Part shown: piece after piece, positions 33,503 to 43,012 of the stretch
Layout: each line of letters opens with the position of its first letter
Position numbering within the stretch: position 1 is the stretch's first letter
From: Streptomyces taklimakanensis
GTDB lineage: Bacteria > Actinomycetota > Actinomycetes > Streptomycetales > Streptomycetaceae
Assembly (NCBI RefSeq): GCF_009709575.1
Contig: NZ_WIXO01000001.1
Span: forward strand, 4,838,001-4,902,000
DNA length: 64,000 nucleotides
Direction: 5' to 3'
Made by a program: the position numbers and the translations under genes
Notes under the pieces: model-generated
Databases searched by the model: none
Told to the model about the DNA's origin: nothing
What the model saw: the letters and a program-made list of their open reading frames with translations, nothing else

Positions 33503-34572
33503 CCGAGCAGACGCACGAGCAGTCCCCCGCGCCCGCCGTCCTGGACGTCCACGGGGCCGCCGACCCCGCCGAACTCGTCGAACCCGCCGGGCCCCCGACC
33601 GTCCTCCGCCCGATCGGCGAACGCCGCACCTGGCCGCGCTCCTTCGCCGACCGGCTCACCGAGCCGCTGCCCGGCATCCGTTCCCTGACGCGGATAGCCC
33701 GTGAGGGCAGCATGCGCCCCGCACCCGAGTCACTGGCCGACGTCCCCCTGCTGCCCCGCGGGACCGGGACGCCGCCCGAGGCCGGACCCGACACCGTCGC
33801 CGTCACCTGGGCCGGACACGCCAGTTGGGTGGTGCGCATCGGCGGGTTGACCGTCCTGACCGACCCCGTCTGGTCCCGCAGAATCCTGGGCACCCCGGCC
33901 CGGGTGACCCCGGTCGGCGTCCCCTGGGAGGACCTGCCCCGCGTCGACGCGGTCGTCGTCTCGCACAACCACTACGACCACCTCGACGCCCCCACCCTGA
34001 GGCGGCTGCCCCGTGACACACCGCTCTTCGTCCCCGCGGGACTCGGCTCCTGGTGCCGGCGCCGCCGTTTCACCCGCGTCACCGAACTGGACTGGTGGGA
34101 GGCGGCCGAACTGCCCGCGCCGGACGGCGGCACCGTGCGGTTCGACTTCGTCCCCGCCCACCACTGGTCCCGGCGCGGCCTGACGGACACCTGCCGCTCG
34201 CTGTGGGGCGGCTGGGTGCTCACCGACCGCGCCGGACGGCGGGTGTACTTCGCGGGCGACACCGGATACGGCCACTGGTTCACCGAGATCGGACGCCGCC
34301 ACCCCGGCATCGACCTCGCCCTGCTGCCGATCGGCGCCTACGCGCCGCGCCGGATGCTCCGTCCCGTGCACACCGACCCCGAGGAGGCCGTCGCCGCCTT
34401 CCGGGACCTCGGCGCCCGCCGCATGGCCCCCATGCACTGGGCCACCTTCCTGCTGTCGGCCGAACCGCCGCTGGAGCCGCTGACCCGGGTACGGGCCGCC
34501 TGGGCCGCCGCCGGACTGCCCCGCGAGGACCTGTGGGACCTGCCCGTCGGAGGCTCCAGGACGCTGGAGTGA
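33499..34572 (+). CDS. MBL-fold metallohydrolase (NAPE-PLD/UlaG-like)
   Basis: A 357-residue metallo-beta-lactamase-fold hydrolase. The metal site is VVVSHNHYDHLDAPT (HxHxDH), with VPAHHWSRRGLTD, YFAGDTGYG and PMHWATF giving the remaining ligands, close to bacterial NAPE-phospholipase D-like enzymes. It could cleave phosphodiester or lactone bonds in lipids or small molecules. Strictly coupled to the upstream aminotransferase-like gene (ATGA overlap). The N-terminal about 90 residues are an extra region with PTVLRPIGERRTWPRSF. No signal peptide. Confidence 0.9.
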   Translation: MTEQTHEQSPAPAVLDVHGAADPAELVEPAGPPTVLRPIGERRTWPRSFADRLTEPLPGIRSLTRIAREGSMRPAPESLADVPLLPRGTGTPPEAGPDTVAVTWAGHASWVVRIGGLTVLTDPVWSRRILGTPARVTPVGVPWEDLPRVDAVVVSHNHYDHLDAPTLRRLPRDTPLFVPAGLGSWCRRRRFTRVTELDWWEAAELPAPDGGTVRFDFVPAHHWSRRGLTDTCRSLWGGWVLTDRAGRRVYFAGDTGYGHWFTEIGRRHPGIDLALLPIGAYAPRRMLRPVHTDPEEAVAAFRDLGARRMAPMHWATFLLSAEPPLEPLTRVRAAWAAAGLPREDLWDLPVGGSRTLE

Positions 34573-34625
34573 GGCCGGGGCGACCGGTGCGCGCTCACCC
34601 GACCCCCACCGGGCGCGGCCGGCGC

Positions 34626-35273
34626 CTACCGCTCGGGCCGCTCGGGCCGCGCGGGACGCAGCCGGCGCCACGCCCGGGGCACCGCCCCGACCAGCAGCGT
34701 CAGGCCCACCGCGGCGACCACCCCCTGCCACGGCCTGGGGAACAGCGACCCGCCCAGCACCCCGATCAACTGGTAGGTCGCCGTCCAGGCCAGGCAGGCC
34801 GGCAGATCGCCGCGGACGAAGGAGCGCACCGGCATCCGCGCCACCAGACAGGCCGTCATCACCGGAAGGCGTCCGGCCGGCACCAGCCGGGAGAGGACCA
34901 GCACCGTCACGCCGTGCTCGTCCAGCCTCCGGCGCGCGGCCGCCAACCGGTCCGGCGGCACCCGCTCCCGCATCCGCTCCAACCAGCGCGAACCGCTCCT
35001 GGAGCGGCCCCCGCGCTGCCCCAGCCAGTACAGCGTCAGATCGCCGAGGAAGGCGGCGGCCGCCGCCACCGCGAACACCAGGACCAGGGGCGGCGCCGGG
35101 GGACTGCTGTGGAAGGCCACCGCGGCCGCCCCGCTGACCACCGCGCCCGTCGGCACCACCGGGACCAGGGAGCCGAACACGACCAGGAGGAACAGCGACG
35201 GGTAGCCCACCGCGCCGGTGGGCGCGACCTGCGCCGGTATCTCCCGCACCGCGGCGAGCAGCGCCTCGATCAC
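34626..35273 (-). CDS. DedA family membrane protein
   Basis: A 215-residue polytopic membrane protein of the DedA (VTT) family. Hydrophobic helices include YPSLFLLVVFGSLVPVVPTG, LVLVFAVAAAAAFLGDLTLYW and WQGVVAAVGLTLLVGAV; the re-entrant motif is SRLVPAGRLPVMTACLVARM. DedA-family proteins move phospholipids or undecaprenyl phosphate across the membrane and support envelope stress tolerance. GTG start at 35273 overlaps the stop of the upstream MBL gene (GTGA). Convergent with the other MBL gene by 53 bases. Confidence 0.9.
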   Translation of the reverse strand: MIEALLAAVREIPAQVAPTGAVGYPSLFLLVVFGSLVPVVPTGAVVSGAAAVAFHSSPPAPPLVLVFAVAAAAAFLGDLTLYWLGQRGGRSRSGSRWLERMRERVPPDRLAAARRRLDEHGVTVLVLSRLVPAGRLPVMTACLVARMPVRSFVRGDLPACLAWTATYQLIGVLGGSLFPRPWQGVVAAVGLTLLVGAVPRAWRRLRPARPERPER

Positions 35274-36046
35274 CCCGTCGCCCCCAACTCCACGCTCTCA
35301 CCGTGCCCCAGACGGCGTACCGCCGCCGCCGGCGCCGTCCGCGCCGCCAGCCGCACGAACTCGTCGCCGGGGGAGTGGAACTCGTGCGGCCGCACCGCGT
35401 CCAGGCCGATCGGCCAGTACGTGCCGTAGTGCACCGGGACCGCCAGGGCCGCCCGCAGCCGGGCCAGCGCCTCGGCCGCCCGGTGCGCGTTCATGTGGCC
35501 CTCGCCCAGCCGCGGCCCCCAGCCGCCGACCGGCAGCAGCGCCGCGTCGATCGCTCCGACCTCCTCGGCCATGGAATCGAACAGGCCGGTGTCGCCGGCG
35601 AAGTACGTCCGGGCCTCGCCCTCCACCACGTAACCCAGCGCGGGCGCCAGTCGCGGCCCGTACGGCAGCCGGCGACCGTCGTGCAGCGCGGGCACCGCGC
35701 GGACGGTCACCCCGCCGACCCGCACCCGGTCCCCCACGTCCACCTCCTCGATCCGCAGCCGGTCCGCCAACCGCCGCAGCCCCCGCACCGAGGCGAGCGC
35801 GCCGCGCGGCACCACCACACGGGTGCCGGGCGCGAGCCGGGCCAGGGAGGGCGGGTGCAGGTGGTCGGCGTGCAGATGGGAGACCACCGCCACGTCCACC
35901 CGCGCCAGCGACTCGGGCGGCAGGGCACCGCGACGTCTGCGCAGGTGCACCAGGCGCCGGGTGAACAGCGGGTCGGTGAGCACCGCGACGCCGGAGTCCC
36001 GCACCGTCGCCGTCGCGTGACCCCACCACGTGATCTCCACCGGCAC
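35270..36046 (-). CDS. MBL-fold metallohydrolase (second copy)
   Basis: A 258-residue MBL-fold hydrolase with VVSHLHADHLHPPS (HxHxDH), ARTYFAGDTGLFD and VPVHYGTYW. It resembles the one at 33499-34572 but lacks its N-terminal extra region and is much shorter, so they are distant paralogues. GTG 36046 is chosen because GGAGGAGG lies 5 bases upstream. It is coupled to DedA by the GTGA overlap, so both products likely act on the same membrane-related substrate. Confidence 0.9.
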   Translation of the reverse strand: MPVEITWWGHATATVRDSGVAVLTDPLFTRRLVHLRRRRGALPPESLARVDVAVVSHLHADHLHPPSLARLAPGTRVVVPRGALASVRGLRRLADRLRIEEVDVGDRVRVGGVTVRAVPALHDGRRLPYGPRLAPALGYVVEGEARTYFAGDTGLFDSMAEEVGAIDAALLPVGGWGPRLGEGHMNAHRAAEALARLRAALAVPVHYGTYWPIGLDAVRPHEFHSPGDEFVRLAARTAPAAAVRRLGHGESVELGATG

Positions 36047-36327
36047 CGGGTCCTCCTCCCGTCGGTCGCCGCCGGGCCGTCCCGATCCTCTCATCCTGCC
36101 CACCCCTCCACCGCCTGCCCGCCGGCGCCGCTCCGACCACCGTGCCGCGCTCCCGGGCGCCCGCGGGACGGCCCCGGGCGCGCCCCCCTGTGGCCGGACG
36201 CACTGTGGAAAGGTGGAACGTGCCGCCCGGCCGGGGCGTTTCCCGACGACAAAGGCCCGTTCGGGCCGCGGGGACCACGCCGGGGCACGGAGGAGGGGCC
36301 GAGAGGCCCGAGAGGAGACGGAACGAC

Positions 36328-38409
36328 ATGCGGCCGGCATCCTGGCGCAGGGCGGGCGGTGCGGTACTGCGCGTCCTGGTCGTGTGGGCGGTGAGCACCC
36401 TCACCATGCTCGCCCTGGCCGGCGCGTTGCCCGACTTCCGGCTCCAGTCCGAGCACGGCGACACCGCCACCCGGATCGGGATCACCGCCGCGCTCGGCGC
36501 CGGCGCCTTCGGGCTGCTCAGCGCGCTGGTGTGGCCGCTGCTGGTCAGAGCGCTGCTGCTGGTGCCCGCCCTGGTGCTGGGCCTGCTGGTGTTCTTCCTC
36601 AACGGATCGCTGCTGTGGATCGCCCTCGCCCTCCTGCCCGAGGGCCGGGGCGAGGCCGACCCCCGGACCGCGGTGGTCGTCGCCGCCGTGATGTCCGCGG
36701 CCTCCTCGGCCGCCAGCACCTTCCTCGCCGTCCGCGACGACGAGGCCTACCGGCGCCGGCTGGCCCGGCTCGCCGACCGCCGCCGGCCGCGCGCGGACGG
36801 GGCCGGCGTGACCGACGCCCCCGGCACCGTCTTCCTCCAGCTCGACGGCCTCGGCCACGACGTGCTGCGCGACGCGATCGCCCCCGGCGAGGACGGCGAA
36901 CCGCTGATGCCCACCATCGCCGCCATGTGCCGCGAAACCCACCGCCTCACCGTCTGGCACACCGACTGGTCCAGTCAGACCGGCGCCAGCCAGCTCGGCA
37001 TCCTGCACGGCTCCAACGAGGACGTGCCCGCCTTCCGCTGGTACGAGAAGGAGACCGGCGAGGTGGTCGTCAGCAACCGGCCCAGCAGCGCCGCCGAACT
37101 CCAGCGCCGCGCCGCCGACCGCGCCGGGCACCCCGGTCTCCTCGCCGACGACGGCGCCAGCCGCGGCAACCTCTTCAGCGGCGGCGCCGCCCAGGTGGCG
37201 CTGGTGCTCTCCGTCTCGGCCCGGCGCGGCAGACACAACCGGTCCCGCGCCGGGTACTTCGCCTACTTCTCCGACCCGGCCAACGCCACCCGCACCGCCG
37301 TCTCCTTCACGGCCGAGGTCGTCCGCGAGATCGTCCAGTCCACCCGGGCCCGGCTGCGCGGGGAGTGGCCACGGGTCTCGCGCGGCGGCCTCTACCCCTT
37401 CATCCGGGCCTTCGCCACCGTCGTCCAGCGGGACGTGGTGGTCGCCGCCGTCCTCGGGGACATCCTCAACGGCCGCACCGCCGTCTACGCCGACCTCGTC
37501 GCCTACGACGAGGTGGCCCACCACTCCGGGCCGCGCGGCCGCGACACCCACCAGGTGCTGCGACGGCTGGACCGGTCCGTCGCCCTGATCGCCAAGGTCG
37601 CCGAACGGGCCCCCCGCCCCTACCGGCTGGTGCTCCTCTCCGACCACGGGCAGAGCCCCGGCGAGACCTTCGCCGCCCGCTACGGGCTGACCCTGGAGGA
37701 CCTCGTCCGCGCCGGTTGCGGGCTGCCCGTCTCCCGCCGCGCCCGGCGCTCCGCCAGTGGAGCCGAGGCCCGCACCGCCGCCCGCGCGGCCCTCCACCGG
37801 CCCGAGGACGGGCACGGGGCGGAGCCGCACCACCCCGCCCGGACGAGCGAGCCGGTGGTGCTGGGTTCGGGAAACCTCGGCCTGGTCTCCTTCCCCGACC
37901 TTCCCGGCCGGGCCTCCCGCCAGGAGATCGACCGCCGCCACCCCGCCCTGCTGGCCACCCTCGCCAACCACCCCGGCATCGGTTTCCTGCTCGTGCGGGA
38001 CGAGCGCCACGGGGCGGTGGTGCTCGGTCCGGACGGCGCCGAGCACCGACTGGAGAGCGGCGAGGTGCTCGGGAAGGACCCCCTGGCGCCCTACGGGCCG
38101 CGCGCCGCGGACACCGTGCGACGCACCGCCGGTTTCCCGCACGCCGCCGACATCATGGTCAACTCCGCCCTCGACCCGGTCACCGGGGCCGTCCACGCCT
38201 TCGAGGAGCAGATCGGCTCCCACGGCGGCCTCGGCGGCGAACAGTCCCGGGCCTTCCTCCTCCACCCGCGCCTGCTGTCCCCGCCGGAAGCGGACGGTGA
38301 GCCGGTCGGCGCCGAGCGGATCCACCGGGTGCTGCGGCGCTGGCTGGAGGAGGCGCGGGCCGTCCCGGAGGAGCCCGCCCGTCCGCCCGTCCGGGCCCGC
38401 CCACGCTGA
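36328..38409 (+). CDS. Holin-domain/alkaline phosphatase superfamily fusion
   Basis: A 693-residue protein. Residues 1-140 form a four-helix membrane region of the phage-holin-4/YvlD type (VLVVWAVSTLTMLALAGALP; LLLVPALVLGLLVFFLNGSL). Residues 165-690 are an alkaline phosphatase/phosphodiesterase fold: VFLQLDGLGHDVL (metal Asp), SSQTGASQLGILHG (nucleophile region), AYDEVAHHSG and LLSDHGQSPGE (Asp/His ligands). Such proteins are membrane-anchored phosphodi/monoesterases. GAGGAG precedes the ATG by about 10 bases. Divergent from the MBL-DedA pair. Confidence 0.9.
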   Translation: MRPASWRRAGGAVLRVLVVWAVSTLTMLALAGALPDFRLQSEHGDTATRIGITAALGAGAFGLLSALVWPLLVRALLLVPALVLGLLVFFLNGSLLWIALALLPEGRGEADPRTAVVVAAVMSAASSAASTFLAVRDDEAYRRRLARLADRRRPRADGAGVTDAPGTVFLQLDGLGHDVLRDAIAPGEDGEPLMPTIAAMCRETHRLTVWHTDWSSQTGASQLGILHGSNEDVPAFRWYEKETGEVVVSNRPSSAAELQRRAADRAGHPGLLADDGASRGNLFSGGAAQVALVLSVSARRGRHNRSRAGYFAYFSDPANATRTAVSFTAEVVREIVQSTRARLRGEWPRVSRGGLYPFIRAFATVVQRDVVVAAVLGDILNGRTAVYADLVAYDEVAHHSGPRGRDTHQVLRRLDRSVALIAKVAERAPRPYRLVLLSDHGQSPGETFAARYGLTLEDLVRAGCGLPVSRRARRSASGAEARTAARAALHRPEDGHGAEPHHPARTSEPVVLGSGNLGLVSFPDLPGRASRQEIDRRHPALLATLANHPGIGFLLVRDERHGAVVLGPDGAEHRLESGEVLGKDPLAPYGPRAADTVRRTAGFPHAADIMVNSALDPVTGAVHAFEEQIGSHGGLGGEQSRAFLLHPRLLSPPEADGEPVGAERIHRVLRRWLEEARAVPEEPARPPVRARPR

Positions 38410-38681
38410 CGGGACCGCCCTGCCCGGGGCGGCACGGCGGCGGGTCCGCACGCCCTCCGTACCCGTGAAAAGTGTGCCAAGCGCCCTCGCATGCCCGGCC
38501 CGCGGCGAGGAACGGCGGATCGGCGCCGAGCGCCGGTTCGGGTCGGCCCCTCCCGGCGCGGTCACTCCGGTGCCGTGACCGGGGTCCACTCCACCGGCCC
38601 CGGCGTCCGCGTCGGCGGCCGACGATCCCGCGCGGCGCGCCTAGGCTGGGAGGGTCGTCTACCGGAAGTGGGTTCCCCGAC

Positions 38682-38990
38682 ATGGCACCTCGACCGCTGA
38701 GCCAGGAGGAGATCGACGCCGCGCTGGCGGAGCTGCCCGGCTGGGAGTCGGACGGCGACCGGCTGAGGAGGACGTACTCCTTCGCCGGGCATCTGCCGGC
38801 GGCGGCGATGGTGATCCACGTGGCGCGGATCCAGGACGAGCTGGACCACCACGCCGATCTGCTGTTGGGCTACAACACCCTGGCGGTGTCGGTGAACACG
38901 CACAGCGCGGGCGGGCGGATCACCGAGCGGGACGTGGAGCTGGCGCGTCGGATCGCCGCCGTCGCCCCGGCCCACGACGTCCGTTCCTGA
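38682..38990 (+). CDS. Pterin-4a-carbinolamine dehydratase family protein
   Basis: A 102-residue protein of the PCD/DCoH family, which dehydrates 4a-hydroxytetrahydrobiopterin. The conserved motif is ARIQDELDHHADLLLGYNTLAVSV, with His pairs in the active site and the signature HxHA-type region. Size matches the family. ATG 38682 has only a weak ribosome site. Role in pterin recycling; no aromatic amino acid hydroxylase is adjacent, so the physiological substrate is open. Confidence 0.85.
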   Translation: MAPRPLSQEEIDAALAELPGWESDGDRLRRTYSFAGHLPAAAMVIHVARIQDELDHHADLLLGYNTLAVSVNTHSAGGRITERDVELARRIAAVAPAHDVRS

Positions 38991-39019
38991 CCGTCGCCGC
39001 CGCGCCCGCGCGTTCTCCC

Positions 39020-39076
39020 GCCGCCCCCGGGCCCCGGCCCCGCCCGCGGCCGGGGGCACCGGGGCCCGGGGGCGGC
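39020..39076. terminator. Perfect 18-bp bidirectional terminator
   Basis: GCCGCCCCCGGGCCCCGG (39020-39037) pairs with its complement at 39059-39076; the interior forms a further hairpin. It sits between the convergent pterin dehydratase and aldo/keto reductase genes. Confidence 0.8.
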
Positions 39077-39109
39077 ACCGGTTCGGGGAGCGGCGGGTGC
39101 CGGGTGGGG

Positions 39110-39937
39110 TCAGCCCATCTCCTCCGGGTCGGCACCCAGGCGGGTGCCGTTGTCCAGGGTGGCCAGACCCGTCATGTCGTCGTCGTCCAGAGCGAAGGAG
39201 AAGACGTCGACGTTCTCCTCGATCCGGGACGGGGTGACGGACTTGGGGATCACCACGTTGCCGAGCTGGATGTGCCAGCGCAGCACCACCTGGGCGGGAG
39301 TGCGGCCGTGCTTGCGGGCGAGGGTGCCGATGACCGGATCGTCCAGCAGCCCCTTGCCCTGGCCCAGCGGCGACCACGCCTCGGTGGCGATGCCGTGCTC
39401 GGCGTGGAAGGCGCGCGCCTCGGCCTGCGGGAAGTTCGGGTGCAGCTCGATCTGGTTGAGCGCGGGGACGATCTCGGTCTCCTCCATCAGCCGCCGCAGG
39501 TGGGCGGGCTTGAAGTTGGAGACGCCGATGGCCTTGACGCGGCCGCCGGCGTACAGCTCCTCGAACGCCTTCCAGGTCTCGACGTAACGGTCCTGCTTGG
39601 GCGCGGGCCAGTGGATGAGGTAGAGGTCGACGTACTCCAGGCCCAGGCGTTCCAGGGAGGCGTCGAAGGCGCGCAGGGTGGAGTCGCGACCCTGCTCGTC
39701 GTTCCAGAGCTTGGTGGTGACGAAGAGCTCCTCGCGCGGGATCCCGGATTCGGCGATGGCCTTCCCGGTGCCCTTCTCGTTCTGGTAGATCGCGGCGGTG
39801 TCGATGCTGCGGTAGCCCGAGGCGAGCGCGTGCCCGACGGCGGCGGTCGCCTCCTCGTCCGGCACCTGCCACACACCGAAGCCGAGCTGCGGCATCCGGA
39901 CGCCGTTGTTGAGGATGATGCTGGGAACGTTGCTCAC
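39110..39937 (-). CDS. Aldo/keto reductase
   Basis: A 275-residue NADPH-dependent aldo/keto reductase. NNGVRMPQLGFGVWQ, YRSIDTAAIYQNEKGTG (Asp and Tyr of the tetrad), VDLYLIHWP, IGVSNFKP and IPKSVTPSRIEEN are all present. GTG 39937 (VSNVPSI) is preceded by AAGGA at about 8 bases. The frame continues upstream to 39997 but lacks a ribosome site there. Likely reduces aldehydes such as 2,5-diketogluconate-type substrates. Confidence 0.93.
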   Translation of the reverse strand: MSNVPSIILNNGVRMPQLGFGVWQVPDEEATAAVGHALASGYRSIDTAAIYQNEKGTGKAIAESGIPREELFVTTKLWNDEQGRDSTLRAFDASLERLGLEYVDLYLIHWPAPKQDRYVETWKAFEELYAGGRVKAIGVSNFKPAHLRRLMEETEIVPALNQIELHPNFPQAEARAFHAEHGIATEAWSPLGQGKGLLDDPVIGTLARKHGRTPAQVVLRWHIQLGNVVIPKSVTPSRIEENVDVFSFALDDDDMTGLATLDNGTRLGADPEEMG

Positions 39938-40075
39938 GGGACAGATCCTTAAGACTCGATTGACCACACACGTGTACCCAAGGGGCCAGAAGATCATGAC
40001 ATCGCTGTCACATTCTTGGCCGGCGCGCCCGGTGGTTCGGCGGCGAACACCGACGACCGGGGTGCCGCGGACGCT

Positions 40076-41902
40076 TCAGGACCGGTAGAGGGCCTCGATC
40101 TCGGCGGCGTACGCCTTCTCGATCGCCTTCCGCCGCAGCTTCAGGGAGGGCGTCAGCAGCCCGTCCTCCTCGGTGAACGGCGAGCCCAGTATCCGGAAGG
40201 CGCGGATGGACTCGGCCTGGGAGACCCGGGTGTTGGCGGCCGCCACCGCCCGCCTGACCTCGGCCTCCAGATCGGGGTCGTGGGCGACTTCGGCCGGGTC
40301 CGTCTCGGGTCTGTTCCGCATGGTCAGCCAGTGGTGCACGGCGTCGGGGTCGAGGGTGACGAGCGCGCAGACGTAGGGGCGGTCGTCACCGACGACGATG
40401 CACTGGGCCACCAGCGGGTGTGCCCGCACCCGGTCCTCCAGCGGGGCGGGGGAGACGCTCTTGCCGCTGGAGGTGACCAGGATGTCCTTCTTCCGCCCGG
40501 TGATCGTCAGATAGCCGTCCTCGTCCAGGGAGCCGAGGTCGCCGGTGGCCAGCCAACCGTCGCGCAGGGCCTTCCCGGTGGCGTGCCGGTCGCCCAGGTA
40601 CCCGGTGAAGACCTGGCCGCCGCGCAGCCACACCTCGCCGTCCTCGGCGATGCGCACGGTGGTGCCGGGGACGGGCACGCCGACGGTGCCGAAGCGGGGC
40701 CGCTCGGGCGGGTTGGCGGTGGCCGCGGCGGTGGACTCCGTCAGGCCGTAGCCCTCGACGATCCGGATGCCGGCGCCGTCGTAGAACAGGCCCAGCCGCC
40801 GCTCCATCGCCGAGCCGCCCGACATGGCGTACCGGCAGCGGCCGCCGAGGGCGGCGCGCAGCCTGGAGTAGACGGTCCTGTCGAAGAACCGGTGCTGCGC
40901 CCGCAGGACCGCGCCGGGGCCCGGACCGGTGCCGAACGCCTTGCGCTCCCTCGCCTCGGCGTGGCGGACGGCGACCTCCACGGCCTTGTCGAACGGCCCG
41001 AGCCGGCCCTCGGCCTCGGCCCTGCGTCGGGCGGCGTGGAAGATCCGCTCGAAGATGTAGGGGACGGCCAGAACGAACGTGGGGCGGAACGCCTCCAGGT
41101 CGGGCAGGAGGGCGGCGGCCGTGAGGCTGGGTTGGTGGCCGAGCCGGACGCCGGAGCGGATCGCGCCGACCTCGATCATCCGTCCGAAGACGTGGGCGAG
41201 GGGCAGGAAGAGCAGGGTCGATGCCTGCCGGCCGGCCTTGTCGGGGAACACCGTCTCGTAGCGCCGGACGACGTTGTCGCACTCGGCCATGAAGTTGCCG
41301 TGGGTGAGCACACAGCCCTTGGGTCGGCCGGTGGTGCCGGAGGTGTAGATGACGGTCGCGGGGGTGTCCGGGGTCAGGGCGAGCCGGTGCCGGTGGACGA
41401 CCTCGTCGTCGATGCCCGTCCCGGCGGCCATGAGCCGTTCCTCGACGCCGGTGTCGAGCTGCCACAGCCGCTTCAGGCGCGGCAGCCGATCGACGACCGA
41501 GCCGACGGTCATGGCGTGGTCCTCGTGCTCCACGACGATGGCGGACACCTCCGCGTCGTGCAGCATCCAGTGGACCTGCTCGGCCGAGGAGGTGGGGTAG
41601 ACGGGCACCGACTGGGCGCCGACGGTCCACAGGGCGAAGTCGAACAGGGTCCACTCGTAGCGGGTGCGGGACATGACGGCGACCCGGTCCCCGAACCGCA
41701 CGCCCTCGGCGAGGAGTCCCTTGGCCAGGGCCAGCACCTGGTCGCGGAACGTCGCGGCGGTCACGTCCCGCCAGACGCCGGAGGCGTCCTTGCGCGCCAG
41801 GGCCGCCCGGCCCGGGTCCGCCTCGGCGCGCTCGAAGACGACGTCGGCCAGGCCCCCTGCCGGGGCGGCCGTCACCAGGGCCGGGACGGTGAACTCGCGC
41901 AC
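40076..41902 (-). CDS. Long-chain fatty acid-CoA ligase (AMP-forming)
   Basis: A 608-residue adenylate-forming enzyme. Motifs A3 VIYTSGTTGRPKGCVLTHGN, A5 YGLTEST, A8 GYLTITGRKKD with the catalytic Lys near the end (LRRKAIEKAYA region) are visible, typical of FadD15-like acyl-CoA ligases. It would activate long-chain fatty acids. GTG 41902 is preceded by GAGGAG at 7 bases. The 216 bases upstream hold the divergent space to fdhD. Confidence 0.94.
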   Translation of the reverse strand: MREFTVPALVTAAPAGGLADVVFERAEADPGRAALARKDASGVWRDVTAATFRDQVLALAKGLLAEGVRFGDRVAVMSRTRYEWTLFDFALWTVGAQSVPVYPTSSAEQVHWMLHDAEVSAIVVEHEDHAMTVGSVVDRLPRLKRLWQLDTGVEERLMAAGTGIDDEVVHRHRLALTPDTPATVIYTSGTTGRPKGCVLTHGNFMAECDNVVRRYETVFPDKAGRQASTLLFLPLAHVFGRMIEVGAIRSGVRLGHQPSLTAAALLPDLEAFRPTFVLAVPYIFERIFHAARRRAEAEGRLGPFDKAVEVAVRHAEARERKAFGTGPGPGAVLRAQHRFFDRTVYSRLRAALGGRCRYAMSGGSAMERRLGLFYDGAGIRIVEGYGLTESTAAATANPPERPRFGTVGVPVPGTTVRIAEDGEVWLRGGQVFTGYLGDRHATGKALRDGWLATGDLGSLDEDGYLTITGRKKDILVTSSGKSVSPAPLEDRVRAHPLVAQCIVVGDDRPYVCALVTLDPDAVHHWLTMRNRPETDPAEVAHDPDLEAEVRRAVAAANTRVSQAESIRAFRILGSPFTEEDGLLTPSLKLRRKAIEKAYAAEIEALYRS

Positions 41903-42118
41903 GTGCCGCTCTCCTCGCTGCGCTGTGGTGGGGATCACAGCGGGGCGACCGTATCGGATCCGCGAAGAGCCGGGGAAGGAACGGCGACACCGTACGCCGG
42001 GGCGAACAGGGGCGTTTCGGAACGGGTACACCAGACCGTCACCATGCGGCCCGGGAGTCCGCACGGAACATCCCGACAACGACCGGTTCCGGCGGGGCGG
42101 ATTCCGCTCTGTCGGGTG

Positions 42119-43012
42119 TCAGGCGCGCGTGCCGGCCAGGGTCAGGCGGTGCCCGCCGGCGTAGACGTTCATCGACGTTCCCCGTAGGAAGCCGACCAGG
42201 GTCAGCCCGGTCTCGGCGGCCAGGTCCACGGCGAGGGAGGAGGGGGCGGAGACGGCGGCCAGGACGGGAACGCCGGCCATCACCGCCTTCTGTGCCAGCT
42301 CGAACGAGGCCCGGCCCGAGACCAGCAGCACGGCCCGCGACAGCGGCAGCCGGCCGTCGGTCAGGGCGCGTCCGACGAGCTTGTCGACGGCGTTGTGACG
42401 GCCCACGTCCTCGCGCAGGTCCAACAGTTCGCCCTCGGGGGAGAACAGCGCGGCCGCGTGCAGACCCCCGGTCCGGTCGAAGACCCGCTGGGCGGCCCGG
42501 AGCCGGTCGGGGAGCGCGGCCAGGACGTCGGGGCCGATCCGCAGGGGGCCGTCCCCGTCCCCGTCCCCGTCGCCGCCGCCGTCCGCGCCGCCGTCCGCGA
42601 TCGGCCAGCGGGCGGTGGTGCGGACCGCGTCCAGGCTCGCCTTGCCGCACAGCCCGCAGGAGGAGGTGGTGTAGACGTTCCGTTCCAGGGTGATGTCGGG
42701 GACGGGCGTGCCGGGGGCGAGGCGAACGTCGACGACGTTGTAGCTGTTGCGGGTGGTGCCGTCGGCCTGCTCGGTGGCGCCCGCGCAGTAGACGATGTTC
42801 GCCAGCTCCTCCGGACGGCCCAGCACGCCCTCGCTGACCAGGAAGCCCGCCGCCAGCGCGAAGTCGTCGCCGGGCGTGCGCATGGTGACGGCCAGCGGCC
42901 TGCCGTTCAGCCGGATCTCCAGCGGCTCCTCGGCCACCAGGGTGTCGGGACGCTCGCTGACCACGCCGTCGCGGACGCGGACGACGCGGCGGCGTTCGGT
43001 GACTCGGCCCAT
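42119..43012 (-). CDS. fdhD: Formate dehydrogenase accessory sulfurtransferase FdhD
   Basis: A 297-residue sulfurtransferase that carries sulfur from IscS to the molybdenum/tungsten cofactor of formate dehydrogenase. Conserved elements: TMRTPGDDFALAAGFLVSEG, the CGLCG motif (TTSSCGLCGKAS), DLREDVGRHNAVDK and SAPSSLAVDLA. ATG 43012. A Gly/Asp run (DGGADGGGDGDGDGDG) encoded by repeated CCCCGT-like units interrupts the middle at about 141-156; its length is likely variable and not essential. No formate dehydrogenase structural gene is in view. Confidence 0.94.
   Translation of the reverse strand: MGRVTERRRVVRVRDGVVSERPDTLVAEEPLEIRLNGRPLAVTMRTPGDDFALAAGFLVSEGVLGRPEELANIVYCAGATEQADGTTRNSYNVVDVRLAPGTPVPDITLERNVYTTSSCGLCGKASLDAVRTTARWPIADGGADGGGDGDGDGDGPLRIGPDVLAALPDRLRAAQRVFDRTGGLHAAALFSPEGELLDLREDVGRHNAVDKLVGRALTDGRLPLSRAVLLVSGRASFELAQKAVMAGVPVLAAVSAPSSLAVDLAAETGLTLVGFLRGTSMNVYAGGHRLTLAGTRA

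Noticed and set aside
39974..39979. SigB-type -10 (GGGTAC) upstream of the aldo/keto reductase
   Set aside because: No GNNT at 14-16 bases upstream on the minus strand.
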